From contig NZ_JAMBNQ010000006.1 of NCBI RefSeq assembly GCF_023715155.1, positions 1 through 64,000 on the forward strand: a DNA stretch of 64,000 nucleotides, given 5' to 3'. Of the stretch, positions 25,002 to 33,539 are shown one piece after another (the first letter of the stretch is position 1; each line of letters opens with the position of its first letter). The notes beneath the pieces were generated by a model, which saw nothing but the letters and a program-made list of their open reading frames with translations, searched no databases and was not told where the DNA came from. The stretch comes from Neobacillus mesonae. GTDB lineage: Bacteria; Bacillota; Bacilli; Bacillales; Cytobacillaceae. Position numbers and translations under genes: made by a program.

Positions 25002-25790
25002 ATGTACAATCACGAAATTGATTATAAGATTTATGGGGATGATATGCAGTTTGTGGAAGTGGAACTGGATCCACAGGAAACGGTTATTGCCGAAGCTGGC
25101 AGCTTTATGATGATGGACAATGATATCCATATGGAAACCATTTTTGGAGATGGTTCAAGCGGAGGCGGGGGCTTAATGGGTAAGCTTTTTAGTGCAGGAA
25201 AACGGGTCCTCACTGGAGAAAGTTTATTTATGACCACTTTCACTAATACCGGCAGCGGGAAAAGACATGTTTCATTTGCATCACCATACCCGGGTAAGAT
25301 TATTCCGCTAAATCTTAGCGAGCTGGAAGGAAAAATCGTTTGTCAAAAAGATGCCTTCCTTGCGGCTGCAAAAGGTGTTCAAGTTGGAATCGACTTTCAG
25401 CGAAAATTGGGTACCGGTTTCTTTGGCGGCGAAGGCTTCATAATGCAAAAGCTTGAAGGCGATGGAATGGCTTTTGTTCATGCAGGCGGCACCATTACGA
25501 AAAAGGATCTTCTCCCAGGTCAATCCTTACGTGTAGATACTGGATGTTTAGTAGCGATGACAAAAGCAGTACAATACGATATTGAATTTGTTAAAGGAGT
25601 AAAAACTGCTTTGTTTGGCGGTGAAGGATTATTCTTTGCAACACTTAGAGGGCCGGGCTCCGTTTGGATTCAATCTCTTCCATTCAGCAGGCTGGCCAGC
25701 AGAGTATTTGCCGCTGCCCCTTCTAGAGGCGGTTCTAAAGATGAAGGCAGCATTGCCCGCGGACTATTCGATATGTTTAATGGTGATTAA
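25002..25790 (+). CDS. TIGR00266/AIM24 family protein
   Basis: 262-residue protein of the AIM24 beta-helix family, present across bacteria and in yeast mitochondria. Its biochemical role is unknown. Family features are the [21 protein letters not shown] start, the Gly-rich [20 protein letters not shown] loop, duplicated FFGGEGF / LFGGEGLFF motifs, and [11 protein letters not shown] near the end. The ATG giving [10 protein letters not shown] is chosen because GTGGAGG lies eight bases before it. It is monocistronic, with a terminator following. Confidence 0.88.
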   Translation: MYNHEIDYKIYGDDMQFVEVELDPQETVIAEAGSFMMMDNDIHMETIFGDGSSGGGGLMGKLFSAGKRVLTGESLFMTTFTNTGSGKRHVSFASPYPGKIIPLNLSELEGKIVCQKDAFLAAAKGVQVGIDFQRKLGTGFFGGEGFIMQKLEGDGMAFVHAGGTITKKDLLPGQSLRVDTGCLVAMTKAVQYDIEFVKGVKTALFGGEGLFFATLRGPGSVWIQSLPFSRLASRVFAAAPSRGGSKDEGSIARGLFDMFNGD

Positions 25791-25841
25791 TGAACAAAAC
25801 GTAAACGACGACTTTCAAAAGTTATAATTTGTTTTTTTAGA

Positions 25842-25875
25842 TAGGACAGAGCCGATTTGGCCCTGTCCTTTTCAA
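25842..25875. terminator. Bidirectional terminator between AIM24-family and DUF4173 genes
   Basis: AGGACAGAGCC pairs with GGCCCTGTCCT and is followed by TTTT on the plus strand. It touches the 3' end of the convergent gene. Confidence 0.8.
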
Positions 25876-27365
25876 CCATTTTTATTTGTCAATCGATCTG
25901 TATCAAAGCTGAAATCCAGCTTTTGCAGTGCTTTAAACGCCTGTTCCCGCTTTACATTATACGACTGCCATGAATAGTCAGATTCGAGGGCTTCATTTTT
26001 TCGGTCTTGCAAAACTTTTTGTAAATCCACAATATTTTTATTGCCTTCGTAAAGTTCAATCAAGCCCAGTACACCTGAATAAGATAAGCTATTAAGATAA
26101 TGCACATCAATTTTCCCTGTTTGTTCATAGCGGTAGATGTTTTTTTCCACCACGAGTTGATTCACATCAATAAGTGTCATGACACTATAAAAAAGCAATA
26201 AAGCAATAAAGTAAAAATGAAATAATCGCAGTTTCTCTATCCAAACCTTTACCAAGGTATAAGTAAAAATGACTGTAAGAAAGATCATAAAAGCATGGGC
26301 AAGCACCCTTGTAAACGTAAAGCCATATGCTTCCTCATACATACTTAATCTTAATGAAGAAGAATATAACATGACCGAACTGACGATGACCAATAACGTT
26401 AGCAATCCTTGAGTCAAATATTTTACCATTTTGGAAGTAAATTGAACAAATGTTAATGCTGTGACTAAAATGGATAAATTAATCACGGTGACAAACAGAA
26501 GCTCAAAAAATCCCTTCCTTGCATATTCAGCAAATGTATAATCTCCTTGAAGCTGGCCGCCTAAGAAATATTTAAATTGTACTATAGTAAATAGAACATA
26601 TACGGCATTAATCAGTATCAAAACTGTAATGGCGATGACAGCGTCAAGGTGTACCGAAATGCCGGTCCATTCTTGTTTTATTACCTTCATTTTTCTAAGA
26701 AAGAGTACTTGCATGAAGCCGAAAAATGCAAGTGTATAAAGAAGAACTATAATGAAACGGGTAAACGTTTCAGCATCAATGACACGAAACCATCCTGGTA
26801 TACCACCAATAATTCGTTCAAATTGGGTATCTGCTGACATAAGCAATGTGAGGACGATAAACAAAACTGGAAGAGCAACCACTATTCCAATCGCTATCTT
26901 TTTCCATACTGCTAATTTTTCCTTGTCCGCATCACGATTTAGACCTATGCATACATTCCGCGTAAATGCTGCCAAATATTTAAACATCTCGATAATCCTT
27001 GAAACTAAATAGGTAACGAAGGGCGGCTGTGTCCATAACATTTTTTTGGGGCTTGTCACTAACACCAAATGAAAAATGACTAAACTAGGAATCAGCAAAA
27101 TATTTAACACATGAAAAAGGATATTATCATTAAGAAAATAACTGGCTGATAACAGCCAAATAACGCATAGGATAAGATAGCCCATTCTTTGATGGGTAAA
27201 ACCAAAGTTCCGAAATCGGAAAAAAAATACGCCATAAAAAAACATCAAAAATAGGATATAGGAAATACCGATTTCACCGCGAAAAAAGGATTCCTCCGAC
27301 ATTATCCCTAATAAAAGACATGCAAGTAAAAACAACCAATCCCTTTTGCCCAACTTAATATCCAT
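25872..27365 (-). CDS. DUF4173-family polytopic membrane protein
   Basis: 497-residue membrane protein with about 11-12 predicted helices from residue 10 to 405 and a cytosolic C-terminal part (LYEGNKNIVDLQKVLQDRKNEALESDYSWQSYN region). The arrangement and the DINQLV/IDVNQLV-like segment fit DUF4173 proteins, whose function is unknown. It is transcribed in the same direction as the PadR and HAAS-domain genes just upstream. Such genes commonly form a regulator plus membrane-sensor group. The ATG is preceded by AAAGGAG. Confidence 0.75.
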   Translation of the reverse strand: MDIKLGKRDWLFLLACLLLGIMSEESFFRGEIGISYILFLMFFYGVFFFRFRNFGFTHQRMGYLILCVIWLLSASYFLNDNILFHVLNILLIPSLVIFHLVLVTSPKKMLWTQPPFVTYLVSRIIEMFKYLAAFTRNVCIGLNRDADKEKLAVWKKIAIGIVVALPVLFIVLTLLMSADTQFERIIGGIPGWFRVIDAETFTRFIIVLLYTLAFFGFMQVLFLRKMKVIKQEWTGISVHLDAVIAITVLILINAVYVLFTIVQFKYFLGGQLQGDYTFAEYARKGFFELLFVTVINLSILVTALTFVQFTSKMVKYLTQGLLTLLVIVSSVMLYSSSLRLSMYEEAYGFTFTRVLAHAFMIFLTVIFTYTLVKVWIEKLRLFHFYFIALLLFYSVMTLIDVNQLVVEKNIYRYEQTGKIDVHYLNSLSYSGVLGLIELYEGNKNIVDLQKVLQDRKNEALESDYSWQSYNVKREQAFKALQKLDFSFDTDRLTNKNG

Positions 27366-27436
27366 TATTTATTCTCTCCTTTAGATAGAATTTCTATATA
27401 TATAGTTTTTCTAGGTATACAAGCAAAAAAAAGTGC

Positions 27437-28075
27437 TTATATCGAAGCTTTCCTTCCCCACCGATAGCCAAGAAGACTGATTGGATAAAGAAACATAGTA
27501 AAAATGATACAAGCAATGATAAATTCTTTCGTTAATAATGGTTCAAACCATGAATGTGGAATCATTTGAAAAACCGTCAAGATCATTAAGATCAAATTGG
27601 GAACAAGCGATAGTAAAAATGTTTTTCTCAACAATTTTCGTCCGCCATGACCAAATCCCTTGCCGATTTCATAACCCAGCAGTGCCCAAAAAAACATATA
27701 GACAAAAGCAATTAGCGTAGGAATGGCAGTAAGACGGCTCCAAAGCACTGTCAGCCAGTTCCAATGATAAAGATTATGTACCAAAGTTAAGCTGCCGCCG
27801 CCTAAGAAAAGGACCAAATTTAACAAGATGAAAAGCCACTTCATATTACTTGGAGTAACCGATAGTTCTTCCCGCCACAAACCTGCAATCTCACTCGGAT
27901 TCCCAAGGCGGGAAATCATTAAATTCCAAATATCTTCATCACTGGTACATTCAAAGGATTCAAGCAGAATTTCTTCAATATGTGTTTCATATTCACGAAG
28001 AATATTTTCTTTATCTGGATGTTTGCCAAGACCTGCAGCCAGTTCGTTTAAAAATCTATTCTTCTGCTGTTCCAC
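27437..28075 (-). CDS. HAAS-domain (DUF1700-like) membrane protein
   Basis: 212 residues. The N-terminal 80 residues are a helical HAAS-type domain ([30 protein letters not shown], then [10 protein letters not shown]). Four membrane helices follow (about 82-105, 112-140, 150-175, 180-200). Such proteins are usually encoded right after a PadR regulator and act with it, although the mechanism is unsettled. The GTG start with GGGAG eight bases upstream is preferred; a TTG 15 bases earlier is possible. Either start lies inside the 3' end of the PadR gene, so translation is coupled. Confidence 0.8.
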   Translation of the reverse strand: MEQQKNRFLNELAAGLGKHPDKENILREYETHIEEILLESFECTSDEDIWNLMISRLGNPSEIAGLWREELSVTPSNMKWLFILLNLVLFLGGGSLTLVHNLYHWNWLTVLWSRLTAIPTLIAFVYMFFWALLGYEIGKGFGHGGRKLLRKTFLLSLVPNLILMILTVFQMIPHSWFEPLLTKEFIIACIIFTMFLYPISLLGYRWGRKASI

Positions 28076-28403
28076 GTTTCGATCTCCCAATCACCTTGTT
28101 CATTACCTTTACAAAGTCCTGCCATTCACGTGTTTTCTCACCAAGTAATTCTTTTCCGGCATCCGTAATTTTATAATATTTCCGTGCCGGTCCTTTTTCC
28201 TGTTCCTGCCAATAACATTCAATATACTCCTGTTTCTCAAGCTTATGAAGCGCAGGGTACAGGGTTCCCTCCTTAACACTCAGGTCATTGTCACTCCGAT
28301 GTTCAAGCTCTTTTACCAGCTCGTAGCCATACATATCACGCTCATTTAATAATTGAAGCAAAATTAATGAGGTGCTCCCTTTCACCAATTCGCGATTAAA
28401 CAT
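28056..28403 (-). CDS. PadR-family transcriptional regulator
   Basis: 115-residue winged-helix repressor with the PadR core ([30 protein letters not shown], then [17 protein letters not shown] and [17 protein letters not shown]). The short C-terminal helix mediates dimerisation in this family. The next gene begins inside its last codons, so the two are made from one transcript. PadR proteins of this subgroup usually control their own operon. The ligand is unknown. Confidence 0.9.
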   Translation of the reverse strand: MFNRELVKGSTSLILLQLLNERDMYGYELVKELEHRSDNDLSVKEGTLYPALHKLEKQEYIECYWQEQEKGPARKYYKITDAGKELLGEKTREWQDFVKVMNKVIGRSKRGTAEE

Positions 28404-28478
28404 TTTTTCACCTACCTAGATTTATTAGGTACATAGAAATTCTACATTGGAATTTCCTTATTGTAAAGAGGCTTTAGT
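28404..28478. other. Upstream region of the PadR operon
   Basis: A short AT-rich stretch with an imperfect inverted repeat (CCTAGATTTATTAGGTA and TTCTACATTGGAA). It could hold the PadR operator, but no promoter was fixed with confidence. Confidence 0.3.
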
Positions 28479-28851
28479 AAAAATAAGGCTCTTTTCTAAA
28501 AGATTGTTACTTTTTGCTCCCTTTTTAAGATTCGTTCAAAAAATAGAGGTAGAAATTCCCCTTATTTAGGAAATTGGATGTTAATTAGCTGAAATAGACG
28601 GAGGAATTTCCCTTATTTGATTTTAAACTGCTAAAATTGGGTGCTTTTCATTGAATAACGGAAAAAACTCCGCTTATTTTTTACTATTTAAGCTTAATTT
28701 TGCAAATAACGGGAAAACTTCCGCTTATTTTTACTTCCATGGGGGCTATCCTGTAATCCAGCTTTTTCGCAGAGTCCGCTTATTCCTAAATTGAATAAAC
28801 CACCGCTTTTCTTGGCATAACCACATAGTTTACGAAAACAGCCAAAAATAA
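28479..28851 (+). mobile_element. MITE-like non-autonomous element, copy 1, with 8-bp target duplication
   Basis: The 357-bp element (28487-28843) starts GGCTCTTTTCTAAAAG and ends GTTTACGAAAACAGCC. These are imperfect inverted ends (the reverse complement of the right end starts GGCTGTTTTCGTAAA). Exact 8-bp direct repeats AAAAATAA flank it at 28479-28486 and 28844-28851. Inside are several hairpin motifs of the AATAACGGA...TCCGCTTATT type and no coding frame. A near-identical copy lies at 63380-63738. GGCTCTTT ends with 8-bp duplications suit mobilisation by an ISL3-family transposase, which is an inference. Confidence 0.85.
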
Positions 28852-28852
28852 A

Positions 28853-28884
28853 AACTAGTGACAACGTTTCATCCGCCACTAGTT
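28853..28884 (-). terminator. Terminator of the 57-residue protein gene
   Basis: ACTAGTG pairs with CACTAGT and is followed by TTTTTATTTTT on the minus strand. MITE copy 1 inserted immediately after this T-tract. Confidence 0.75.
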
Positions 28885-28892
28885 TTTCATAA

Positions 28893-29066
28893 TTATTTCA
28901 TTTTTAGGTCCTTCTTTTGCCGTTCAATGTATTGATCGCGCTCGCCGCCGTCGGACAGTTCTTCAGAAAATTCAGGATTCGTCAGACCATCAATAAACTT
29001 TCCTGTTTTGAGTGTTTTTGGCGGCAGGTTGTTATTAGGTGCAGCTTGTTCATTCCATTTTCCCAA
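28893..29066 (-). CDS. Small hydrophilic conserved-looking protein
   Basis: 57-residue soluble protein with no cysteine and no membrane segment. It is rich in Asn, Lys, Glu and Asp (GKWNEQAAPNNN at the start, GGERDQYIERQKKD near the end). The TTG start has AAGGTGATC seven bases upstream, and a clear terminator follows the stop. The composition recalls the many small stress or spore proteins of Bacillus, but I do not recognise a family. The frame has no ATG, so standard ATG-based scans would miss it. Confidence 0.6.
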   Translation of the reverse strand: MGKWNEQAAPNNNLPPKTLKTGKFIDGLTNPEFSEELSDGGERDQYIERQKKDLKMK

Positions 29067-29251
29067 AAAAGATCACCTTCATTCTTAAGTTATTCCTTTT
29101 TATATTGCAACAGAATCATGAAAATACTCACCAATCGCCTTTTTCACACATAAAAATATTATTACATAATAGTATTTTCTTTTAATACCAAGCATATTTC
29201 TTCCATATTTCTTCCATACTAATAAGTAAAATGGTGTAATGAGGTGAAAAA

Positions 29252-29458
29252 ATGGGACTGCTCAACTCATTTAATCAGTGGAGAGAAACAAGGTACCAAA
29301 ACCATCTGTCCAATATGAAAGACCAAGGAAAGTGTCCTGATTGCCAAGGCCGCGGCTATACGGTGTATCCTTATAATGAATTTGCTTATTTTAATTCTTT
29401 CGATTGTCCAAGCTGTCAAGGAAGCGGCCTCTATACCGATTGGGAAGAGATGAGATAA
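29252..29458 (+). CDS. Small DnaJ-type zinc-finger protein (two CxxCxGxG motifs)
   Basis: 68 residues. Two CxxCxGxG-type motifs, CPDCQGRG (about residues 28-35) and CPSCQGSG (about 52-59), form one complete DnaJ-like zinc site. The N-terminal helix MGLLNSFNQWRETRYQNHL precedes them. There is no J domain or other module. Proteins of this size with one zinc site are known in Bacillus but their roles are unclear; a redox or chaperone-adapter role is speculative. The ribosome site is GAGGTG, and a terminator follows directly. Confidence 0.75.
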   Translation: MGLLNSFNQWRETRYQNHLSNMKDQGKCPDCQGRGYTVYPYNEFAYFNSFDCPSCQGSGLYTDWEEMR

Positions 29459-29476
29459 TTCTATTGCAGAAAAATG

Positions 29477-29520
29477 AAATCCCATTATTGGTTCTAAGAT
29501 AATATCAATAATGGGATTTA
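29477..29520 (+). terminator. Terminator of the zinc-finger protein gene
   Basis: AAATCCCATTATTG pairs with CAATAATGGGATTT across a 15-base loop and is followed by ATCTT. Confidence 0.7.
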
Positions 29521-29563
29521 TCTTGAAATCATTGCGTTTGGTATAATATTTGGAGGTGCCGAA

Positions 29564-29905
29564 GTGTCCGTTATCGTTTATCAAACTTTTGTGATCAAAC
29601 AGGATAAATTTAAAGAAGGAATTGAAAATTTAAGGGAAATTAAAAAGTTTAGAATGGAGAATTACAGCCACAAGGTTGAGATCCTAACACCCATTTCCGG
29701 GAAAGATCATACATATGCCCTTATTTCTACGTATGAAGGATTAGCAGAAATGGAACTCCAAAATAAAAAAATGTTTGATGATGAAGAATATTTAGAGCTG
29801 ATAGGCCCGTTCTTTCTCGAAAATGTTGTGGAGAACAGTTTGTATACACAGATTTATCGCACACTGCGCGACCAGCCAAAAGAAAAAGAGAAGGAAAAAA
29901 AATAA
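29564..29905 (+). CDS. Hypothetical protein, possibly a dimeric alpha/beta-barrel fold
   Basis: 113 residues, cytosolic. The alternation of strands and helices (VIVYQTFVIKQDKFKEGIENL, then YALISTYEGLAEME, then SLYTQIYRTL) resembles ABM/NIPSNAP-type ferredoxin-like domains, but no signature residue confirms this. The C-terminus is a run of Lys/Glu. The GTG start follows GGAGG at seven bases. An extended -10 (TGGTATAAT, 29539-29547) lies just upstream and would give a very short leader. Confidence 0.6.
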   Translation: MSVIVYQTFVIKQDKFKEGIENLREIKKFRMENYSHKVEILTPISGKDHTYALISTYEGLAEMELQNKKMFDDEEYLELIGPFFLENVVENSLYTQIYRTLRDQPKEKEKEKK

Positions 29906-30063
29906 CTGTATATAAAAACAAAAAGGACTTCACTAAAGAACGCCCTTTTAGAATGTCGAGAAAATGTAGTTTTCTCGGCAATTTTTATTTTATCTGAACA
30001 TAATACCGCTATCCAAAGGTTTTCGACAGCTTGAAGTTCTTCATTAAGAATTCCCTTTTCGTT

Positions 30064-30489
30064 TTAAACATCAATCGCAGCCTGATTAAACTTTTTTAAA
30101 AGCGTTCCAAAGGTTTCTCTTTCTTCATCTGTCCAATTCTTTGTCACTTCCTTCGCCCTTTTCATTCGGGCTTGTTTATCCTCATTTAATTCCTTTATTC
30201 CCAATTCAGTAATTTGAAATGTGTACGCTCTTCCATCGGTTGGGTCGGGAATCTTGTATAAGTATCCTTTATGTTCCAAAGCAGCTGCCTGTCTGCTGAC
30301 AGTGGAAATGTCTAATTGGAACTCCCCTGCCAAGGTTTTAACCCCTGCAGCACCGCCTACAGCTATTTGATGCAATATTAGATAGGCAGATCTGTCTAAT
30401 TTACCGATTTTCTTATGAGTGGAATAAGATGTTATCCGGCGAATCAGAACGGCCAATTCAAGTTCGATGACCTCTAAAGATTGATCCAT
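30064..30489 (-). CDS. MarR-family transcriptional regulator
   Basis: 141-residue MarR-type winged-helix protein. The recognition helix is in LAGEFQLDISTVSRQAAALEHKG and the wing in KIPDPTDGRAYTFQITELG. It is divergent from the CBS-MFS operon with about 195 bases between, and inverted repeats in that gap overlap the divergent promoter. That suggests it represses the transporter and perhaps itself. It has no cysteine, so it is not an OhrR-type peroxide sensor. The ribosome site is GAGGAAG. Confidence 0.88.
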   Translation of the reverse strand: MDQSLEVIELELAVLIRRITSYSTHKKIGKLDRSAYLILHQIAVGGAAGVKTLAGEFQLDISTVSRQAAALEHKGYLYKIPDPTDGRAYTFQITELGIKELNEDKQARMKRAKEVTKNWTDEERETFGTLLKKFNQAAIDV

Positions 30490-30589
30490 AGATATAACTT
30501 CCTCACCTAATTATTTCCTAAAATATATCATAACATATCCCTTTTTGCTTTCGCATTTTCGCATAATTTTGGAAAAATTGTAAATACTA

Positions 30590-30645
30590 TTGACGGCAAG
30601 AAATTTAGTTGTATAATACAAATATGTAGTTTCATGATACAACTA
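30590..30645 (+). promoter_or_regulatory. Promoter and nested palindromic operators of the CBS-MFS operon
   Basis: TTGACG (30590-30595), a 16-bp spacer and TATAAT (30612-30617). Exactly over the -10 lies the palindrome TTGTATAATACAA (30609-30621). A wider perfect inverted repeat, TAGTTGTAT (30606-30614) and ATACAACTA (30637-30645), encloses the start site. Both are of the kind MarR dimers bind. Confidence 0.72.
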
Positions 30646-30683
30646 ATCCCATTTATAACCAAACCTTTTAAAAGGAGATTAGC

Positions 30684-31139
30684 ATGCAAGCTCACGAGAT
30701 TATGATCAGCCGGGTCCATAAAGTGAAAGAAAGTGATACCGTAAGAGCCGTAATTGAAAAATTTATTGAGTATAGAATAAGCGGACTCCCAGTGGTAAAT
30801 GACAGAAATGAGATAGTTGGTTTTATCAGTGATGGAGATATCATGCGGTATATAGGGAAACATGAAGATCGTGTAGTAGATAATTTCTACTATTCTTTTG
30901 TTATTAAGGGGGATCAGGAAGGCTTTGAAGAAAGAGAACAACGGCTGCTCCAATTAAACGTTTTGGAGATTGCGAAAAGAAAGGTATTCAAAGTTTCCTG
31001 GGATGAATCTATTGAAAACATTGCAGCACTTTTGGGAAAAAGACAAATAAAAAAAGTACCAGTTGAACGCAATGGTGTATTAGCCGGCATAATAAGCCGA
31101 GGTGATGTTATCAGAAATACTTTTAAAAACTTCCTTTAA
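30684..31139 (+). CDS. Tandem CBS-domain protein
   Basis: 151 residues made of two CBS motifs (about 1-58, SGLPVVNDRNEIVGFISDGDIM; and about 95-151, KKVPVERNGVLAGIISRGDVIR) with a linker helix between. Such Bateman modules bind adenine nucleotides and regulate partner proteins. It has no fused enzyme or transporter domain. The gene is first in an operon with an MFS transporter 42 bases downstream and lies behind a MarR-type operator. It may therefore link transport or its regulation to energy state; that role is inferred. The ribosome site is AAAAGGAG. Confidence 0.85.
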   Translation: MQAHEIMISRVHKVKESDTVRAVIEKFIEYRISGLPVVNDRNEIVGFISDGDIMRYIGKHEDRVVDNFYYSFVIKGDQEGFEEREQRLLQLNVLEIAKRKVFKVSWDESIENIAALLGKRQIKKVPVERNGVLAGIISRGDVIRNTFKNFL

Positions 31140-31181
31140 CCTATAAATAGAGGAGAATTTTTTTGCGAAGGGGAAATGAAA

Positions 31182-32423
31182 ATGGCAGCAACACCACCGT
31201 CTGTATCATCATCACAGGCAGCAACTGAATTAACAATTGAGCATTCTAGTATTTTAAATCAGCCCAGATCAGTATGGGCCGTTTTTTTCGCATGTATTAT
31301 TGCCTTTATGGGCCTTGGGCTTGTGGACCCGATCTTACCGGCAATTGCAGAACAATTACATGCCTCTCACAGTGAAGTCACTCTGCTTTTTACAAGCTAT
31401 AATGCGGTAATGGCCGTGGCCATGCTGATTACCGGGATGATTTCCTCAAGACTGGGGATTAAGTGGACGCTTATGTGCGGAATTGTGATTATTGCTGTCT
31501 TTTCAGCATTAGGAGGTTTTTCCAATGGCATTTGGACATTAGTCGGTCTTCGTGGCGGCTGGGGATTAGGCAATGCTTTATTTGTGGCGACTGCTTTAGC
31601 TGCGATTGTGTCCCTTTCAAACAGCGGAGCAGCAAAAGCGATTATTTTATATGAAGCAGCAATTGGCCTTGGTATTTCAGTTGGACCGCTGCTTGGAGGC
31701 TGGCTGGGTGCAATGTCATGGAGAGGTCCGTTTCTTGGTGTTGCTTCATTAATGGTTATTGCCTTTTTTGGACTTATTTTTCTGATGCCAAAGGCAGACA
31801 AAGAAAACAAGGAACAAACGAAAACTTCATTATTAGATCCATTCCGAGCACTTAAACATAGATCATTATTAGTTTTTGGGATAGCGGCAGCACTGTATAA
31901 CTTTGGCTTTTTTACATTGCTTGCCTACGCTCCATTTGTCATGGGATTGGATGAGCACGGTTTAGGTTTCGTGTTCCTCGGCTGGGGGATTTTATTAGCC
32001 ATTACTTCTGTCTTTATGGCGCCTAAATTGCAAGAACGGTTTGGAACCATTAAGTCGATGTGTACGATGCTGATTCTTTTTGCCTTGGTTCTGCTGGCAA
32101 TGGGAATATGGACATCCACACAATGGGTCATCATTGCAGCAGTTATTGCTGCAGGGGCATTGCTTGGCAATAATAATACCTTAATTACGACCGCAGTAAT
32201 GAATTCGGCGCCAGTTGAAAGATCAACTGCATCTGCCGCATACAGCTTCCTTCGTTTCATCGGCGGAGCAATAGCACCGTTTTTTGCCGGTAAATTGGCA
32301 GAAATCTATAATCCTTCTGTGCCATTCCTAACAGGTGCAGGTTTTGTCCTATTATCAGTTGTTTTCATTTGGCTAAATAACCATCATGTAAAACATGTTG
32401 ATGATGTCAAATCAAGTCATTAA
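31182..32423 (+). CDS. MFS transporter, DHA1-type
   Basis: 413-residue major facilitator protein with twelve predicted membrane helices. The first cytosolic loop motif is LITGMISSRLGIKWTLM, and LGWGILLAITSVFMAPKL marks the second half. A polar 30-residue N-terminal tail precedes helix 1. The second of two close ATGs is preferred for spacing to AAGGGG. A drug/metabolite exporter role is likely given the divergent MarR gene. The CBS protein encoded just upstream is an unusual companion. Confidence 0.85.
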   Translation: MAATPPSVSSSQAATELTIEHSSILNQPRSVWAVFFACIIAFMGLGLVDPILPAIAEQLHASHSEVTLLFTSYNAVMAVAMLITGMISSRLGIKWTLMCGIVIIAVFSALGGFSNGIWTLVGLRGGWGLGNALFVATALAAIVSLSNSGAAKAIILYEAAIGLGISVGPLLGGWLGAMSWRGPFLGVASLMVIAFFGLIFLMPKADKENKEQTKTSLLDPFRALKHRSLLVFGIAAALYNFGFFTLLAYAPFVMGLDEHGLGFVFLGWGILLAITSVFMAPKLQERFGTIKSMCTMLILFALVLLAMGIWTSTQWVIIAAVIAAGALLGNNNTLITTAVMNSAPVERSTASAAYSFLRFIGGAIAPFFAGKLAEIYNPSVPFLTGAGFVLLSVVFIWLNNHHVKHVDDVKSSH

Positions 32424-32431
32424 TACCAACG

Positions 32432-32464
32432 AAAAGGGGACTGAGAGAGTACAGTCCCCTTTTC
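32432..32464. terminator. Shared terminator, MFS and YitT-family genes
   Basis: AAAAGGGGACT pairs with AGTCCCCTTTT. The A/T flanks are symmetrical and serve both converging genes. Confidence 0.85.
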
Positions 32465-32471
32465 ACTTGTA

Positions 32472-33362
32472 TTAATGAATCCCTTTCTTTTTAAAACGAC
32501 CCCCGCGCACTTCAGAAATTTCAGCTATAGCAAGGAATGCAGTTGGATCAATTTCCTCTACAATGGTTGTCAGTTTCGATTCTTCCAACCTTGTTATAAT
32601 GCTAAAAATCACTTTCTTATTATCTCCTGTATATGCGCCTTCCCCTTTTAAATAGGTTACCCCCCGTCCTAAACGGGCATTAACGGCATCTCCGATTTCT
32701 TCGGCCATATCACTGATAATCCATACTGATTTTGAACCTTCTAATCCAGCAACCACTCCATCAATAGCTTTTGAAGCAATGACATAGGCCAGCAACGAAT
32801 ACATGGCCCTGTCCCAGCTAAAGACAAAACCAGCAGATCCTAAAATGAAAATATTCATAATCATGATAATTTGTCCAACAGAAAATGGAACTTTATTATT
32901 AATAACAATTGCCAATATCTCTGTTCCATCCAATGCTCCGCCATTACGTATCACAAGTCCAACACCAATACCTACAATCATTCCGCCAAACACGGTAGCA
33001 AGCAGAATATCATCGGTAAAAGCCGGGACGGGCTGAAATACAGCCGTAAAAGTCGATAAAACAACAATGCCATAGATCGTAGAAAGTGCGAAGGTCTTCC
33101 CCATCTGCTTATATCCTAAAAAAACAAAAGGAATATTTAACAGGAAGAGAAAGATCCCCAGTTTCCAGCCAGTAAGATATGAAATCATGATGGAAATACC
33201 AGTTATCCCGCCATCAATGACATTGTTAGGTACCAGGAATATTTCTAACCCTGTTGCCATTAATATGGCTCCTAAAGTGATCCCTACCATTCGAAGAATC
33301 ACCCTTGATAGGGGCAGTTTACGATGCTGAATTGCCATTAACTGTTCTGTTTGTTCTGTCAT
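32472..33362 (-). CDS. YitT family membrane protein (DUF161 plus DUF2179)
   Basis: 296 residues. Five to six membrane helices (about 25-200) carry the family's PNNVIDGGITGISIM and RNGGALDGTEILAI motifs, which are repeats of one ancestral hairpin. The cytosolic C-terminal DUF2179 domain (about 215-290, VWIISDMAEEIGDAVNARLGRG) is present. This is the UPF0750 architecture common in Bacillus in many paralogues; the transport substrate is not established. A second, DUF2179-less paralogue lies at 48924. The gene stands alone. Confidence 0.88.
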   Translation of the reverse strand: MTEQTEQLMAIQHRKLPLSRVILRMVGITLGAILMATGLEIFLVPNNVIDGGITGISIMISYLTGWKLGIFLFLLNIPFVFLGYKQMGKTFALSTIYGIVVLSTFTAVFQPVPAFTDDILLATVFGGMIVGIGVGLVIRNGGALDGTEILAIVINNKVPFSVGQIIMIMNIFILGSAGFVFSWDRAMYSLLAYVIASKAIDGVVAGLEGSKSVWIISDMAEEIGDAVNARLGRGVTYLKGEGAYTGDNKKVIFSIITRLEESKLTTIVEEIDPTAFLAIAEISEVRGGRFKKKGIH

Positions 33363-33490
33363 TCGATCACCCTTTGCAGTTGAATATAGTATGTAGATAT
33401 CGAGTATAAAATTCTTCCAACTATGTAATTATACCATTTTTTCTATTAACATGAACCATAGTTCAAGTTTTAAAATTAATTTATTATCAC

Positions 33491-33527
33491 GAAAACAGCG
33501 AATAGTATATACCATTCGCTGTTTTTC
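33491..33527. terminator. Terminator downstream of the aldo/keto reductase gene
   Basis: GAAAACAGCGAAT pairs with ATTCGCTGTTTTTC, and T-runs occur on both strands. Confidence 0.75.
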
Positions 33528-33539
33528 CATTCCCCATTT

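Noticed and set aside
30528-30953. Minus-strand 141-codon frame opposite the CBS gene
   Set aside because: It is antisense to a clear CBS-domain gene and crosses the divergent promoter. It has no ribosome site.
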